Numbered from the stretch's first letter, positions 18,425 to 27,478 are shown. The stretch: 64,000 nt of DNA from Clostridiaceae bacterium (GCA_018378255.1 JAGZXV010000001.1:1-64000); one strand, 5' to 3'. A program made the numbers and translations. Notes: a model not told the origin generated them from the sequence alone.

Positions 18425-18528
18425 TTTTACAAAAGAGTTCATTCGATGGAATGACAGTTAAGTATGGCTGTTTTTCACCCGATATGTTATGATAAAAAAA
18501 TAACCAAAGAAATAATGGAGATAATCAT

Positions 18529-20829
18529 ATGGGGAAAATAATGAAAACATTACCGGAAGTAAAAGAATCTTTGCTGACAATCAAGTACAAACCTGACGGA
18601 GAAACTGTGACGGAGAATCCGCCCCGTTTTATGTGGGTGCCTTCCAGCGACGAAGACCTTCCATATAAGCTGCAGATCTCAACTACAGAAACATTTGAAC
18701 CGGAAACCACGGTCGGCGTGGATGGGATAGCGTATAACTTTTACACGCTGGATCATGTTTTGGAACCGGGAACTTATTATTGGAGATATTCGCTGGATGT
18801 GGAGGAAGAGTACACGTTCAGCCGTCCAAGGCAGTTTAGAATTCCAGATGATATTCCCGAGACACCCCTTCCGGGAAGGGATATCAGATATCAGAATGCG
18901 GACCTGCGCCATCCGAGAATCTGGCTTGGGCCGGACAGTTTGGAAGAATTTGGGGATAAGGTGAAGGAAAACAGGGATTATTGTGGATTTGGCGCTTTTT
19001 ATGATAAATCAGTGGCCCCTTTTATAGGGAAAGCGCTGGAAGAGGAACCTGCGCCCTATCCGGGCAATAAAAGAGTGGTTGCCCTGTGGAGGGAAAATTA
19101 TTCCGTATGCCAGAGAAATCTCTGCCATGTGCGTTCTCTGGCTGTGGCGGGACGGATTTTAAAGGACAAAGAACTGCTGGAACAGGCGAAAAAATGCCTG
19201 CTCCAGCTGGCGGGCTGGGATGTGTCAGGCACCACCAGCAGGAACTATAACGATGAATGTGCATTCCGTGCAGCATACACCCTGGCATTCGGCTATGACT
19301 GGCTGTATGATGAGTTGTCCGAAGAGGAGAAAAAAAGAGTATTTGACAGCCTGTTTACCAGGACAAAAGAGGTGGCAAAACATATTATATCTGATTCCAG
19401 AATACATTTTTCCCTCTATGACAGCCATGCGGTGCGTTCCCTGTCTTCTGTGCTGACGCCCTGCTGTATTGCCATGCTTGGGGAATGCGGGGAAGCGGCA
19501 AAATGGCTGGACTATACGATTGAGTATTTCAGCGTGGTCTATACGCCTTGGGGCGGAATCGACGGAGGATGGGCGGAAGGGCCGCTTTACTGGACTACAG
19601 GAATGGCATTTGTCATTGAAGCGTTAAATACCATAAAAAGTTTTCTTGGAATTGATTTGTATCAAAGGCCATTTTTTAAGAAAACAGGGGATTTTCCTTT
19701 GTACTGCAATCCGGTTGATACCAGGCGGGCTTGTTTCAGCGACCAGTCGAATCTGGGCAAATATCCAGGGCATAAGACGGCATTTAATATCAGGCAGTTT
19801 GCAGGAACGACCGGAAATGCCGATTACCAGTGGTATTATGAACAGGTATTTGCCAGGGAGCCGGAGATAGACCCGGACTTTTTCAACAGTGGATGGTGGG
19901 ACTTTGACTTTGACGACATGGTTTACCGCCATGATTACCAGAACACGAAACTGACATCGCCCGGAGAGGAACCGGTGGTCAAATGGTTCCGGGATATCGG
20001 CTGGGTTGCAATTAATAAAAATTTGAAAGATTTTGACAATCACATATTCTTTTTAACAAAGAGCAGCCCTTACGGATGTGTTAGCCACAGTCACGGCGAT
20101 CAGAATTCATTTTTGCTTCATGCATATGGAGAACCGCTGATTATCCGCAGCGGCCATTATATCGGGTTTAACACCTCTATGCATAAAGACTGGAGAAAGC
20201 AGACGCGCTCACATAATAATATCCTGATCAACGGACAAGGCCAGTATGCAGGGATGGATAAAGCCCTTCAGCTAAAGGCGGCAGGCCAAATCCTGAAGGT
20301 GGAGGAACGGGCGGACTGTATTTATATAAAAGAAGATGCCGCTCAGGCATATCTGGAGAACGTACCGGATTTAACTCAGTATACAAGAGAGATTTATTTT
20401 GTAGACGGCGCTTATTTTGTTCTGGTGGATTCCGTGTCTTCAGAGCATCCGTCTTTTCTGGATTGGAGGCTCCACAGTCTGCGTGAATTCGGTATCAGAA
20501 ATGAGAAATTTTCCATCGAAGGCGAAAAGGCAGGCCTCAGCGGAAAGTTTGTCTACTGTTCCAGCGGTATTGAAGGAATTGCTCAGGGGGAAGGATTTGA
20601 GGGCGTTGATCCCAGGGAAGTCGAAGGTCTGGAAAAACATTGGCATCTGGACATGAGGACCGGAAAAGCGAAAAACCACATCATAGTAACTTTACTGGTT
20701 CCGTGGAAACAGCAGGAGAAAGTGGTTGTGAATGCTATTAAAGATGATCAGGGACATGACGTGTATTTTTATTTCAGTCATGACGGGAATACATTTTCCC
20801 TGAAAGCAGACGGGAATAAACGGTATTAG
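18529..20829 (+). CDS. Heparinase II/III-family protein with DUF4962-type N-terminal part
   Basis: A 766-residue putative polysaccharide lyase. The N-terminal 120 residues look like a beta-sandwich (ENPPRFMWVP, TYYWRYSLD). An alpha/alpha-toroid follows (residues about 130-420; YNDECAFRAAYTLAFGYDWLYD, DSHAVRSLSSVL, GGWAEGPLYWTTG). A C-terminal beta-sandwich of heparinase II/III type begins near residue 490 (SHSHGDQNSFLLHAYGEPLIIRSGHYIGF, split). The His-rich SHSHGDQNS block and the Tyr residues in the toroid are the usual catalytic region. No signal peptide is seen, so it probably acts on imported uronate-containing oligosaccharides. Substrate could be a glycosaminoglycan, alginate-like or pectic fragment. 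GGAG lies 8 bases before the ATG. Confidence 0.85.
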   Translation: MGKIMKTLPEVKESLLTIKYKPDGETVTENPPRFMWVPSSDEDLPYKLQISTTETFEPETTVGVDGIAYNFYTLDHVLEPGTYYWRYSLDVEEEYTFSRPRQFRIPDDIPETPLPGRDIRYQNADLRHPRIWLGPDSLEEFGDKVKENRDYCGFGAFYDKSVAPFIGKALEEEPAPYPGNKRVVALWRENYSVCQRNLCHVRSLAVAGRILKDKELLEQAKKCLLQLAGWDVSGTTSRNYNDECAFRAAYTLAFGYDWLYDELSEEEKKRVFDSLFTRTKEVAKHIISDSRIHFSLYDSHAVRSLSSVLTPCCIAMLGECGEAAKWLDYTIEYFSVVYTPWGGIDGGWAEGPLYWTTGMAFVIEALNTIKSFLGIDLYQRPFFKKTGDFPLYCNPVDTRRACFSDQSNLGKYPGHKTAFNIRQFAGTTGNADYQWYYEQVFAREPEIDPDFFNSGWWDFDFDDMVYRHDYQNTKLTSPGEEPVVKWFRDIGWVAINKNLKDFDNHIFFLTKSSPYGCVSHSHGDQNSFLLHAYGEPLIIRSGHYIGFNTSMHKDWRKQTRSHNNILINGQGQYAGMDKALQLKAAGQILKVEERADCIYIKEDAAQAYLENVPDLTQYTREIYFVDGAYFVLVDSVSSEHPSFLDWRLHSLREFGIRNEKFSIEGEKAGLSGKFVYCSSGIEGIAQGEGFEGVDPREVEGLEKHWHLDMRTGKAKNHIIVTLLVPWKQQEKVVVNAIKDDQGHDVYFYFSHDGNTFSLKADGNKRY

Positions 20830-20847
20830 GTAAAAGCATATCCTTCG

Positions 20848-20877
20848 CACCAATTTTTCCGCCGTCCTGAACTGTTA
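20848..20877 (+). repeat. Degenerate copy of a dispersed palindromic repeat (right end)
   Basis: CACCAATTTTTCC followed by GCCGTCCTGAACTGTTA closely resembles the right end of the element at 48921-49015 (TACCGGTTTTCCC followed by CCGTCCTGAGCTGTTA). Confidence 0.45.
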
Positions 20878-20892
20878 TGAAAAATAAAAGGA

Positions 20893-20931
20893 AGAAAACG
20901 TCAAGTAGGGGAGCTACCGGACGTTTTCTTG
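20893..20931 (+). terminator. Terminator of the heparinase-like gene
   Basis: Perfect arms AAGAAAACGTC and GACGTTTTCTT. A second hairpin follows at 20959-20993 (GAAGAAAT and GGTTT pairing with AAACC and ATTTCTTC). Confidence 0.7.
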
Positions 20932-21035
20932 AGGGGAGTATAAATAATTAATAAGGTTGAAGAAATGGTTTTAAGGGAAACCAGATTTCTTCCAATATAA
21001 TTATAATATAGGGCATTTGAAAAAGCAAATAAAAA

Positions 21036-21065
21036 GAATATTTTTTAAAAATTTAGGCATACTAC
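21036..21065 (+). promoter_or_regulatory. Possible sporulation sigma-E-like promoter
   Basis: GAATATT (21036-21042), 15 bases, CATACTAC (21058-21065) resembles the sigma-E consensus KMATATT-N14/15-CATACAHT with two mismatches in the second box. No good sigma-A promoter was seen close by. This is a tentative reading. Confidence 0.35.
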
Positions 21066-21110
21066 TCCTGTAACAAAATAAATCGATATGAAACCAGGAG
21101 GTATGTAACG

Positions 21111-21341
21111 ATGGCAAACAAAAATTATAGTGACATGGACAACTCTAGCTCAAGAAATTACAGCAACAACAACAGCCAGAACAACAATCAGAACAACAGC
21201 CAGAACAGCAGCAGAAACAACAACCAGAATAACAGCCAGAACAGCAGCCAGAACAGCAGCAGAAACAACAGCCAGAACAATAGTCAGAACAACAGCCAGA
21301 ACAGCAGCAGAAATAACAGCCAGAACAAATCCAACTGCTAA
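21111..21341 (+). CDS. Asn/Ser/Gln-rich low-complexity small protein
   Basis: A 76-residue protein made almost wholly of Asn, Ser, Gln and Arg: after MANKNYSDMDNSSS come repeats of the pattern NNSQNSSRNNSQ, ending NKSNC with the only cysteine. There are no hydrophobic segments. It is a real gene by its strong site (CAGGAGG, 8 bases before the ATG) and an own terminator. Codons repeat AAC-AGC-CAG, so the gene is also a nucleotide repeat that could change length by slippage. The composition is prion-like or adhesive; spore-surface use is possible given the sigma-E-like promoter. I know no function for it. Confidence 0.75.
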   Translation: MANKNYSDMDNSSSRNYSNNNSQNNNQNNSQNSSRNNNQNNSQNSSQNSSRNNSQNNSQNNSQNSSRNNSQNKSNC

Positions 21342-21363
21342 TTTTTAAAAACTGCAGTGCTGG

Positions 21364-21393
21364 AGCCGTCACTTTAACAAGTGGCGGCTTTTT
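21364..21393 (+). terminator. Terminator of the Asn-rich gene
   Basis: AGCCGTCACTT pairs with AAGTGGCGGCT (one G-U) and runs into TTTTT. Confidence 0.85.
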
Positions 21394-21426
21394 ACATATA
21401 ATATATTAGAAAGGACAGGTGATGAT

Positions 21427-21738
21427 ATGTCATTTCCTACAATTACACTGAATGAACTGGAATTTTATCTTGACCAGGGAAGAGATATGACGGTGATTGA
21501 TTTAAGAAACCGTTCTTCCTATCAAATGGGGCATATCAAAGGGGCGGTCAATATTCCCTTTAATGAAATAGATGACAATCTGGGTTGGCTGCCTAAGGAC
21601 AAGATGCTGGTTTTGTACTGTTCAAGAGGCGGACAAAGTCTCCGGGCCAGCCGCTATTTGAGCACAATGGGCTATCAGCCCGTTAATGTGGCCAATGGAA
21701 TTACCTACTATAGAGGAAAATATCTGGAACGGATGTAG
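21427..21738 (+). CDS. Rhodanese-like domain protein
   Basis: A single rhodanese domain of 103 residues: VIDLRNRSSYQMGHIKGAVNIPF near residues 22-44 (split) and the active-site loop YCSRGGQSLRASRYL near residue 64, where the Cys would carry the persulfide. Single-domain rhodaneses move sulfane sulfur for tRNA thiolation, cofactor synthesis or detoxification; which one applies here is not clear. AAAGGACAGGTGATG precedes the start. It stands between the Asn-rich gene and a phosphodiesterase gene with its own spacing of 100 bases, so it is probably monocistronic. Confidence 0.9.
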   Translation: MSFPTITLNELEFYLDQGRDMTVIDLRNRSSYQMGHIKGAVNIPFNEIDDNLGWLPKDKMLVLYCSRGGQSLRASRYLSTMGYQPVNVANGITYYRGKYLERM

Positions 21739-21838
21739 AACTTCATTGACAGATGATGGTCAAAAGCTTTAAAATACTGTTATAAATGACGCAGGTGCGG
21801 ATGAAAATCCGCATCTGGCAATAGAATGGAGAGAACTT

Positions 21839-22381
21839 ATGAAATATTTATTTGCGTCAGATATTCATGGATCCGCTTATTACTGCAAAAAGGTTTTGGA
21901 TGTATATAAAAACTCCGGGGCACAGCGGCTGATTCTGCTGGGAGATATTCTCTATCACGGCCCCCGCAATGAACTTCCCAAAGACTATAATCCGAAGGAA
22001 GTTTTTGCCATGCTCAATGAATTAAAAGACAGGATTTACGCGATCCGGGGCAACTGCGATTCAGAGGTTGATCAGATGGTTCTGGAATTCCCGATGATGG
22101 CGGATTATGCGCTGTTGGCATTAAATGGAAAAACATTTTACGCCACTCATGGCCATGTATTCCATGAGGACAACCTGCCGCCGCTTCAGGCCGGGGACAT
22201 CCTGATTCACGGACATACTCATCTTCCGGTTGCTAAGAAGATGGGAGAGGTTTATATTCTGAATCCGGGCTCCACCTCTCTTCCTAAGGATGGAAATCCC
22301 AACAGTTACGCGGTGCTGGAAGAGAATGTGTTTAAAATTCTTACATTTGAAGGCGAAGTCCTGAAGGAAATAACATTATGA
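21839..22381 (+). CDS. yfcE: YfcE/MJ0936-family metallophosphodiesterase
   Basis: A 180-residue calcineurin-like phosphoesterase. The metal-binding series is complete: ASDIHGS (residues 5-11), LGDILYHGPRNE, RGNCDSEVD, ATHGHVF and HGHTHLP near residue 125. YfcE-type enzymes cleave model phosphodiesters and need Mn2+; the natural substrate is unknown. GGAGAG precedes the ATG. Its stop overlaps the next gene by 4 bases (ATGA). A second member of the family is encoded 3.5 kb downstream at 25836, so this cluster carries two. Confidence 0.93.
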   Translation: MKYLFASDIHGSAYYCKKVLDVYKNSGAQRLILLGDILYHGPRNELPKDYNPKEVFAMLNELKDRIYAIRGNCDSEVDQMVLEFPMMADYALLALNGKTFYATHGHVFHEDNLPPLQAGDILIHGHTHLPVAKKMGEVYILNPGSTSLPKDGNPNSYAVLEENVFKILTFEGEVLKEITL

Positions 22382-23550
22382 GAAAATTTGAATTGATAGC
22401 TCCATGCCATTTCGGATTAGAAGCGGTTTTAAAGAAGGAGATTGTAGACCTGGGCTATGAGATCACCCAGGTGGAAAATGGAAGGGTGACATTTGAGGGA
22501 GATGCGGATGCTGTGGCCAGGGCCAATATATTCTTGAGAACGGCGGAGAGAGTGCTTTTAAAAGTGGGTTGTTTTCATGCGGAAACATTTGAGGATCTGT
22601 TCCAGGGCACCAAGGCGGTTCCGTGGGAAGAATATATACCAAAAGACGGTAAATTCTGGGTTGCGAAGGCTTCTTCTATCCAGAGCAGGCTGTTCAGCCC
22701 TTCCGACATCCAATCCATTATGAAGAAAGCTATGGTGGAACGGTTAAAACGGGAATATGAGATGGACTGGTTTCCGGAAAATGGCAGCAGTTTTCCGCTG
22801 CGTGTCTTTCTTTATAAAGACCAGGTTACGATCGGCATCGATACCACCGGAGAATCCCTTCATAAGCGCGGTTACAGGACGCTTACAAGCAAAGCGCCGA
22901 TTACGGAGACGCTGGCTGCGGCTCTCATCATGCTGACGCCTTGGAATAAGGACAGGATTTTGGTGGATCCCTTCTGCGGAAGCGGAACGTTTCCGATCGA
23001 AGCGGCTATGATGGCGGCCAATATTGCGCCAGGTATGAACCGCAGCTTTCTTTCTGAAGACTGGAAAGAGCTGGTGCCCAGGAAATACTGGTATGCGGCT
23101 ATGGATGATGCCAATGATGCGGTGAACATGGATATTTCGGTGGACATCCAGGGATATGATGTGGATGGTGATATTATTAAAGCGGCGAGGGCGAATGCGG
23201 AGGCGGCAGGAGTGGATCAGCTGATTCATTTCCAGCAGAGGCCGGTCAGCGCCCTGAGCCATCCTAAAAAATATGGATTTATCATTACGAACCCTCCTTA
23301 TGGAGAGCGTATAGAAGAAAAAGAGAACCTTCCGGCCCTGTATTCGGAGATCGGAGAGAGGTTCAGAGCGTTGGATTCCTGGTCTGCCTGCCTGATTACG
23401 GCTTATGAGGATGCTGAAAAGTACATTGGGAGAAAGGCGGACAGAAACCGTAAGATTTATAACGGGATGATGAAGACGTATTTTTATCAGTTTATGGGGC
23501 CCAGACCCCCGAAAAGAAAAGTAGGAGAATCAGTTGAAACGCAAAATTAG
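22378..23550 (+). CDS. THUMP-domain RNA (guanine-N2) methyltransferase, RlmL/YpsC type
   Basis: A 390-residue rRNA methyltransferase. The N-terminal THUMP region (residues 1-160, FELIAPCHFGLEAVLKKEI) is followed by a Rossmann-fold catalytic domain. Seen in order are KAPITETLAAALI, the SAM-binding VDPFCGSGTFPIEAAM (about residue 195) and the catalytic NPPYGERIEE (about residue 304). By family it makes m2G in 23S rRNA (RlmL/Trm14 group). It overlaps the phosphodiesterase stop by 4 bases and its own end overlaps the protease start by 17 bases, so the run is co-translated. Confidence 0.93.
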   Translation: MRKFELIAPCHFGLEAVLKKEIVDLGYEITQVENGRVTFEGDADAVARANIFLRTAERVLLKVGCFHAETFEDLFQGTKAVPWEEYIPKDGKFWVAKASSIQSRLFSPSDIQSIMKKAMVERLKREYEMDWFPENGSSFPLRVFLYKDQVTIGIDTTGESLHKRGYRTLTSKAPITETLAAALIMLTPWNKDRILVDPFCGSGTFPIEAAMMAANIAPGMNRSFLSEDWKELVPRKYWYAAMDDANDAVNMDISVDIQGYDVDGDIIKAARANAEAAGVDQLIHFQQRPVSALSHPKKYGFIITNPPYGERIEEKENLPALYSEIGERFRALDSWSACLITAYEDAEKYIGRKADRNRKIYNGMMKTYFYQFMGPRPPKRKVGESVETQN

Positions 23551-25210
23551 ATATCTGATAATGATAGGGTTGCTGCTGATTCTTACCTGTGTCCAGAGAG
23601 TAGAGTTTTTTTATTCTGAGGCGGTGGTGGAAGGACTTACAAAATCTATCCCGCCTGTGGAATGGAAAACGGTGGTAGCGGAAAGTGTGAATTCCAAGCC
23701 GGTTATTCTGATGGTAGACGGCAAGCCGGTTGATACAGGACGCGACCGCCTATATATGGATTCCGATAGTATGGAAATTATGATGCCGGTGTCAATGGTG
23801 ACAAAGGCATTTTCCTGTGCAGAAAATTATTATGACAATTCAAGGCTGGTCTTGGAAAAGAATAACCTGCGTGTGGAACTGGAAGAATCGGTGGTGGACC
23901 GTGACGGCAGATTATACATTCCTCTCAGGGAGATCGAAGAGGGGCTGGGCTATACGATGAGCTGGGATATCGGGAACAATACGGTGGCTATGACCAATAA
24001 GAATCCAGGCATGAGGACCCTGCCCTATGCTTATGATTACCGGAAAGAAGGCCGGGTTCCGGCAGTGAAAAACCAGGGATCTCTTGGAACCTGCTGGTCT
24101 TTTGCATCCCTTACGGCATTGGAAACGGTTTTGATGCCGGAAGATCCTCTGGATTTTTCTGAGGATCACATGTCCATCAACAACAGCTTTCATCTGTCCC
24201 AGAATGACGGCGGGGAGTACACCATGTCCATGGCTTATCTGCTGGCCTGGCAGGGGCCGGTGCTGGAAGAGGACGACCCCTATGGAGACGGTAAGTCTCC
24301 CGATGACTTAGAGCCGGTCAAGCATGTGCAGGAAATCCAGATTCTGCCCAGCAAAGATTATGAAACGATTAAAGAGGCCGTGTATCTGTACGGCGGCGTT
24401 CAGAGCTCACTGTATACATCCCTTAAAAACTATAAAAGCCGTTCTGTGTATTACAATCAGGAGAACAACGCTTACTGCTACATCGGGCCGGAAAAGCCAA
24501 ACCACGATTCGGTGATAATCGGCTGGGATGACAATTACCCTAATGAGAACTTTAATATGGATCTGGAGGGGGACGGCGCATTTATCTGTGTGAACAGCTG
24601 GGGACAGGAATTTGGGGATGAAGGCTATTTTTATGTATCCTATTATGATACCAACATCGGTATTCACAATATTCTTTATACCAGGGTTGAAGATACGGAT
24701 AATTACGACCATATTTACCAGACAGACCTGTGCGGATGGATCGGGCAACTGGGCTACGGGGAGGAGACGGCTTATTTTGCCAATGTATATAAGGCCGGAA
24801 ACGGTGAGAATCTAAGGGCAGCAGGCTTTTATGCCACCGGGCCTGATACGGATTATGAAGTTTATATCGCCCGGAATCTGGATGAAAGCCGTGACTTTTC
24901 CAAAAGAACTCTGGCTGCAAAGGGGAATTTTGCAAACAGCGGGTATTATACGGTGGATTTTAACCAGGACGTTGAGCTGGAAGACGGGGAGGAATATGCT
25001 GTGATTGTAAAGATCACCACTCCCGGATCGGTTCATCCGGTGGCCATCGAATACGATGCTGAGGATAATAAGGCCCAGGTGGATATAACCGACGGCGAAG
25101 GATATATCAGCCTGAAGGGAACGGTCTGGGAACGGAGTGAAGAAAAACAGAGCTGCAATTTGTGCCTGAAAGCATATACGGTGAATCGGGAAGAACCTGA
25201 GGTTCACTGA
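23534..25210 (+). CDS. Secreted papain-like (C1) protease with lectin-like C-terminal domain
   Basis: A 558-residue exported protease. An N-terminal membrane or signal segment (residues 5-18) is followed by a small beta-domain of the copper-amine-oxidase-N type (residues 50-155; PVILMVDGKPVDTGRD, LYIPLREIEEGLGY). The C1 peptidase domain has QGSLGTCWSFAS (oxyanion Gln and catalytic Cys, about residue 183-194), NHDSVIIGWDD (catalytic His, about 327) and NSWGQEFGDEGYFY (Asn, about 354). Residues 400-545 form the lectin-like domain often fused to such proteases. The start is TTG at 23534, chosen because AGGAG lies 7 bases upstream; it overlaps the methyltransferase gene. The target is unknown. 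Confidence 0.88.
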   Translation: MKRKIRYLIMIGLLLILTCVQRVEFFYSEAVVEGLTKSIPPVEWKTVVAESVNSKPVILMVDGKPVDTGRDRLYMDSDSMEIMMPVSMVTKAFSCAENYYDNSRLVLEKNNLRVELEESVVDRDGRLYIPLREIEEGLGYTMSWDIGNNTVAMTNKNPGMRTLPYAYDYRKEGRVPAVKNQGSLGTCWSFASLTALETVLMPEDPLDFSEDHMSINNSFHLSQNDGGEYTMSMAYLLAWQGPVLEEDDPYGDGKSPDDLEPVKHVQEIQILPSKDYETIKEAVYLYGGVQSSLYTSLKNYKSRSVYYNQENNAYCYIGPEKPNHDSVIIGWDDNYPNENFNMDLEGDGAFICVNSWGQEFGDEGYFYVSYYDTNIGIHNILYTRVEDTDNYDHIYQTDLCGWIGQLGYGEETAYFANVYKAGNGENLRAAGFYATGPDTDYEVYIARNLDESRDFSKRTLAAKGNFANSGYYTVDFNQDVELEDGEEYAVIVKITTPGSVHPVAIEYDAEDNKAQVDITDGEGYISLKGTVWERSEEKQSCNLCLKAYTVNREEPEVH

Positions 25211-25225
25211 AATAGATGGAGGAAC

Positions 25226-25855
25226 ATGATGAAACATAAAATTATATTTGCTACGGGGAATGAAGGTAAGATGAGGGAGATCCGTTTGATTCTGGCGGAC
25301 CTGGGATTGGAGATCCTGTCTATGAAGGAAGCCGGAGTGGATCTTGATATTGTGGAAGATGGGATGACATTTGGGGAAAATGCTGAAATAAAGGCTAAGG
25401 CAGTATGGGAACAGACCGGGGACATCGTGCTGGCCGATGATTCCGGCCTGGTAGTGGATTATATCGGCGGAGAGCCGGGGATCTATTCGGCCCGCTACAT
25501 GGGAGAGGATACTTCCTATATTATAAAAAACAACAATATTATCAGCCGCTTGTCGGGGGCCAGCGGACAGGAGCGGAGTGCCCGGTTTGTCTGCAACATC
25601 GCAGCGGTCCTGCCGGACGGACAGGTGATCCATACGGAAGAGTATATGGAAGGGCTGATAGCCAATGAACCGGCCGGCAGTGAAGGCTTCGGTTATGACC
25701 CGATTCTGTACATACCAGAATTCGGTCTGACTTCCGCCCAACTCAGCATTGAGCAGAAGAACCGGATCAGCCACCGGGGAAAAGCCCTGGAGGCCATGAA
25801 AGAACGCTTAAATGCAGTATTAAGGGGGGAATCGGATGAAAATACTGATTGTTAG
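25226..25855 (+). CDS. rdgB: RdgB/HAM1-family XTP/dITP diphosphatase
   Basis: House-cleaning nucleotide pyrophosphatase of 209 residues. It removes deaminated purine nucleotides (XTP, ITP) before they enter DNA or RNA. Diagnostic parts are IIFATGNEGKMREI at the start, ENAEIKAKAVWEQTG, LADDSGLVVDYIGGEPGIYSARY (split) and EGFGYDPILYIPE. GGAGG precedes the ATG-ATG pair; either Met could be used. Its end overlaps the next phosphodiesterase gene by 20 bases, a pairing that is common in clostridia. Confidence 0.96.
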   Translation: MMKHKIIFATGNEGKMREIRLILADLGLEILSMKEAGVDLDIVEDGMTFGENAEIKAKAVWEQTGDIVLADDSGLVVDYIGGEPGIYSARYMGEDTSYIIKNNNIISRLSGASGQERSARFVCNIAAVLPDGQVIHTEEYMEGLIANEPAGSEGFGYDPILYIPEFGLTSAQLSIEQKNRISHRGKALEAMKERLNAVLRGESDENTDC

Positions 25856-26324
25856 TGATACGCACCGGCGGGATGAGAATTTGAAAACGGTAATTGAAAA
25901 GACGGAGCCGATAGATATGCTGATTCATCTGGGGGATGTGGAAGGAAGCGAAGAGAAGATCACAGGATGGGTAAAAGAAGGCTGTCTTCTGGAAATGGTA
26001 GCGGGCAACAATGACTTTTTTTCAGCTCTGGACCGGGAAAAGGAGATCACAATCGGAAAATATCATGTGATGCTGACTCATGGCCACTATTATAATGTAT
26101 CTCTGGGACCGGACCATCTGTTTGAGGAAGCTAAGGAGCGTAAGATTGATATCGCCATGTTCGGGCATACCCACAGGCCTTATATAGAGGTGCGCGGAGG
26201 GGTTACGGTATTGAATCCGGGAAGCCTGTCTTATCCGAGACAGGACGGAAGGAAGCCTTCTTATGCGGTTATGGAGATTGACCGGTATGGGGAGGCGCAT
26301 TTTACGTTTAATTATTTGAATTAG
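25836..26324 (+). CDS. YfcE/MJ0936-family metallophosphodiesterase (second copy)
   Basis: A 162-residue metallophosphoesterase: VSDTHRRDENL at the start, HLGDVEG, AGNNDFF, LTHGHYYNV and GHTHRPYIE in the family order. It overlaps rdgB by 20 bases with AAGGGGGGAA ahead of the ATG, so expression is coupled. It is a shorter relative of the protein at 21839; the two differ in the middle loop (LYHGPRNELP is missing here). The natural substrate is unknown, but the steady linkage to rdgB in Firmicutes hints at a nucleotide-linked role. Confidence 0.93.
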   Translation: MKILIVSDTHRRDENLKTVIEKTEPIDMLIHLGDVEGSEEKITGWVKEGCLLEMVAGNNDFFSALDREKEITIGKYHVMLTHGHYYNVSLGPDHLFEEAKERKIDIAMFGHTHRPYIEVRGGVTVLNPGSLSYPRQDGRKPSYAVMEIDRYGEAHFTFNYLN

Positions 26325-26366
26325 AGATGCTGCGTTATTAAAGATATGCGGCAGGAGGATAGTAAG

Positions 26367-27437
26367 ATGGACATGACATTTCGTTGGTACGGCCCTGGAT
26401 ATGATGTCATATCGTTAGAGAAGATCAGGCAGATTCCAGGTGTGCAGGGCGTGGTGACCACCCTGATGGGCAAACAGCCGGGAGAGATATGGACGGAAGA
26501 CGAAGTTCTGGAACTGAAGCAGGTGACAGAGAAGTCCGGTTTGAAAATTATGGGAATTGAATCCGTCAATATTTCCGATGATATTAAAACCGGTACAGGG
26601 AAGCGGGAAGAACACATAGCAAATTATATAACAACGCTGGAAAATCTGGGTAAAGCGGATATCCATGTCATCTGCTATAATTTTATGCCCGTCTTTGACT
26701 GGACGCGCACGGACCTTGCCAGGAAAAGGCCGGACGGATCCACGGTTCTCGCTTATAACCAGGAAATTGTCGACCATATCGATCCTGAGCATATGAGAGA
26801 ATCTATGGAACGGATGTCCAATGGTTTTGCCATGCCGGGCTGGGAGCCGGAACGGCTGGATAAACTGAAAACGCTGTTTGAGGCATATAAGGATGTGGAC
26901 TCCGACCGGCTGTTTCAGAATCTGGTGTATTTTCTGGAGGCGGTCAGCGATGTGTGTGAAAAATATGATATAAAAATGGGAATACATCCAGACGATCCTG
27001 CGTGGCCCATATTTGGCCTGCCCAGAATCGTTACGAATGAAGGAGACATTGTAAAACTGCTGAAAGCCGTGGATAAACCTCATAACGGAATCACTTTGTG
27101 CACCGGTTCTCTGGGATCCAATCCGAAAAATGATATCTGCAGTATCATCCGGGCTGCAAAAGGCAGGATTCCGTTTGCCCACGTCCGCAATTTGAAATAT
27201 AATAAAAATGGTGATTTTGAGGAATCCGCTCATCTGTCTTCAGATGGTTCCATGGATATGTATGCAGTCATGAAGGAATTATATGATACCGGCTTTAACG
27301 GCATCATACGGCCGGATCACGGCCGTATGATATGGGGCGAAACAGCCATGCCTGGATACGGGCTTTATGACCGGGCGCTGGGAGCTGTGTATCTGTCCGG
27401 GCTTTGGGAAGCGATTGATAAATCCTCCCATTTATAA
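26367..27437 (+). CDS. uxuA: Mannonate dehydratase
   Basis: Cytoplasmic enzyme of 356 residues that dehydrates D-mannonate to 2-keto-3-deoxygluconate in glucuronate breakdown. The UxuA signature is clear: MDMTFRWYGPGYDVISLEKI at the start, VQGVVTTLMGKQPGEIW, KMGIHPDDPAWPIFGLPRI (metal and substrate residues) and TLCTGSLGSNPKND. The ATG at 26367 was preferred to one 21 bases upstream because GCAGGAGG fits it and UxuA starts with this motif. No uxuB or uxaC gene lies nearby; uronate could come from the heparinase-like or pectin genes earlier in the window. Confidence 0.96.
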   Translation: MDMTFRWYGPGYDVISLEKIRQIPGVQGVVTTLMGKQPGEIWTEDEVLELKQVTEKSGLKIMGIESVNISDDIKTGTGKREEHIANYITTLENLGKADIHVICYNFMPVFDWTRTDLARKRPDGSTVLAYNQEIVDHIDPEHMRESMERMSNGFAMPGWEPERLDKLKTLFEAYKDVDSDRLFQNLVYFLEAVSDVCEKYDIKMGIHPDDPAWPIFGLPRIVTNEGDIVKLLKAVDKPHNGITLCTGSLGSNPKNDICSIIRAAKGRIPFAHVRNLKYNKNGDFEESAHLSSDGSMDMYAVMKELYDTGFNGIIRPDHGRMIWGETAMPGYGLYDRALGAVYLSGLWEAIDKSSHL

Positions 27438-27478
27438 TGTTTCATGAAGAACAAAAAGCAATTGTTCAATAAAAACTG

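Noticed and set aside
21130..21348. Alternative frame of the Asn-rich gene giving a Thr/Ala/Arg repeat protein
   Set aside because: The repeat leaves other frames open by chance; only the frame starting at 21111 has a strong ribosome-binding site and sits correctly before the terminator.
24812..25774. 320-codon minus-strand frame across the protease end and rdgB
   Set aside because: Overlaps two well-identified genes on the plus strand; the translation has no recognisable domain.
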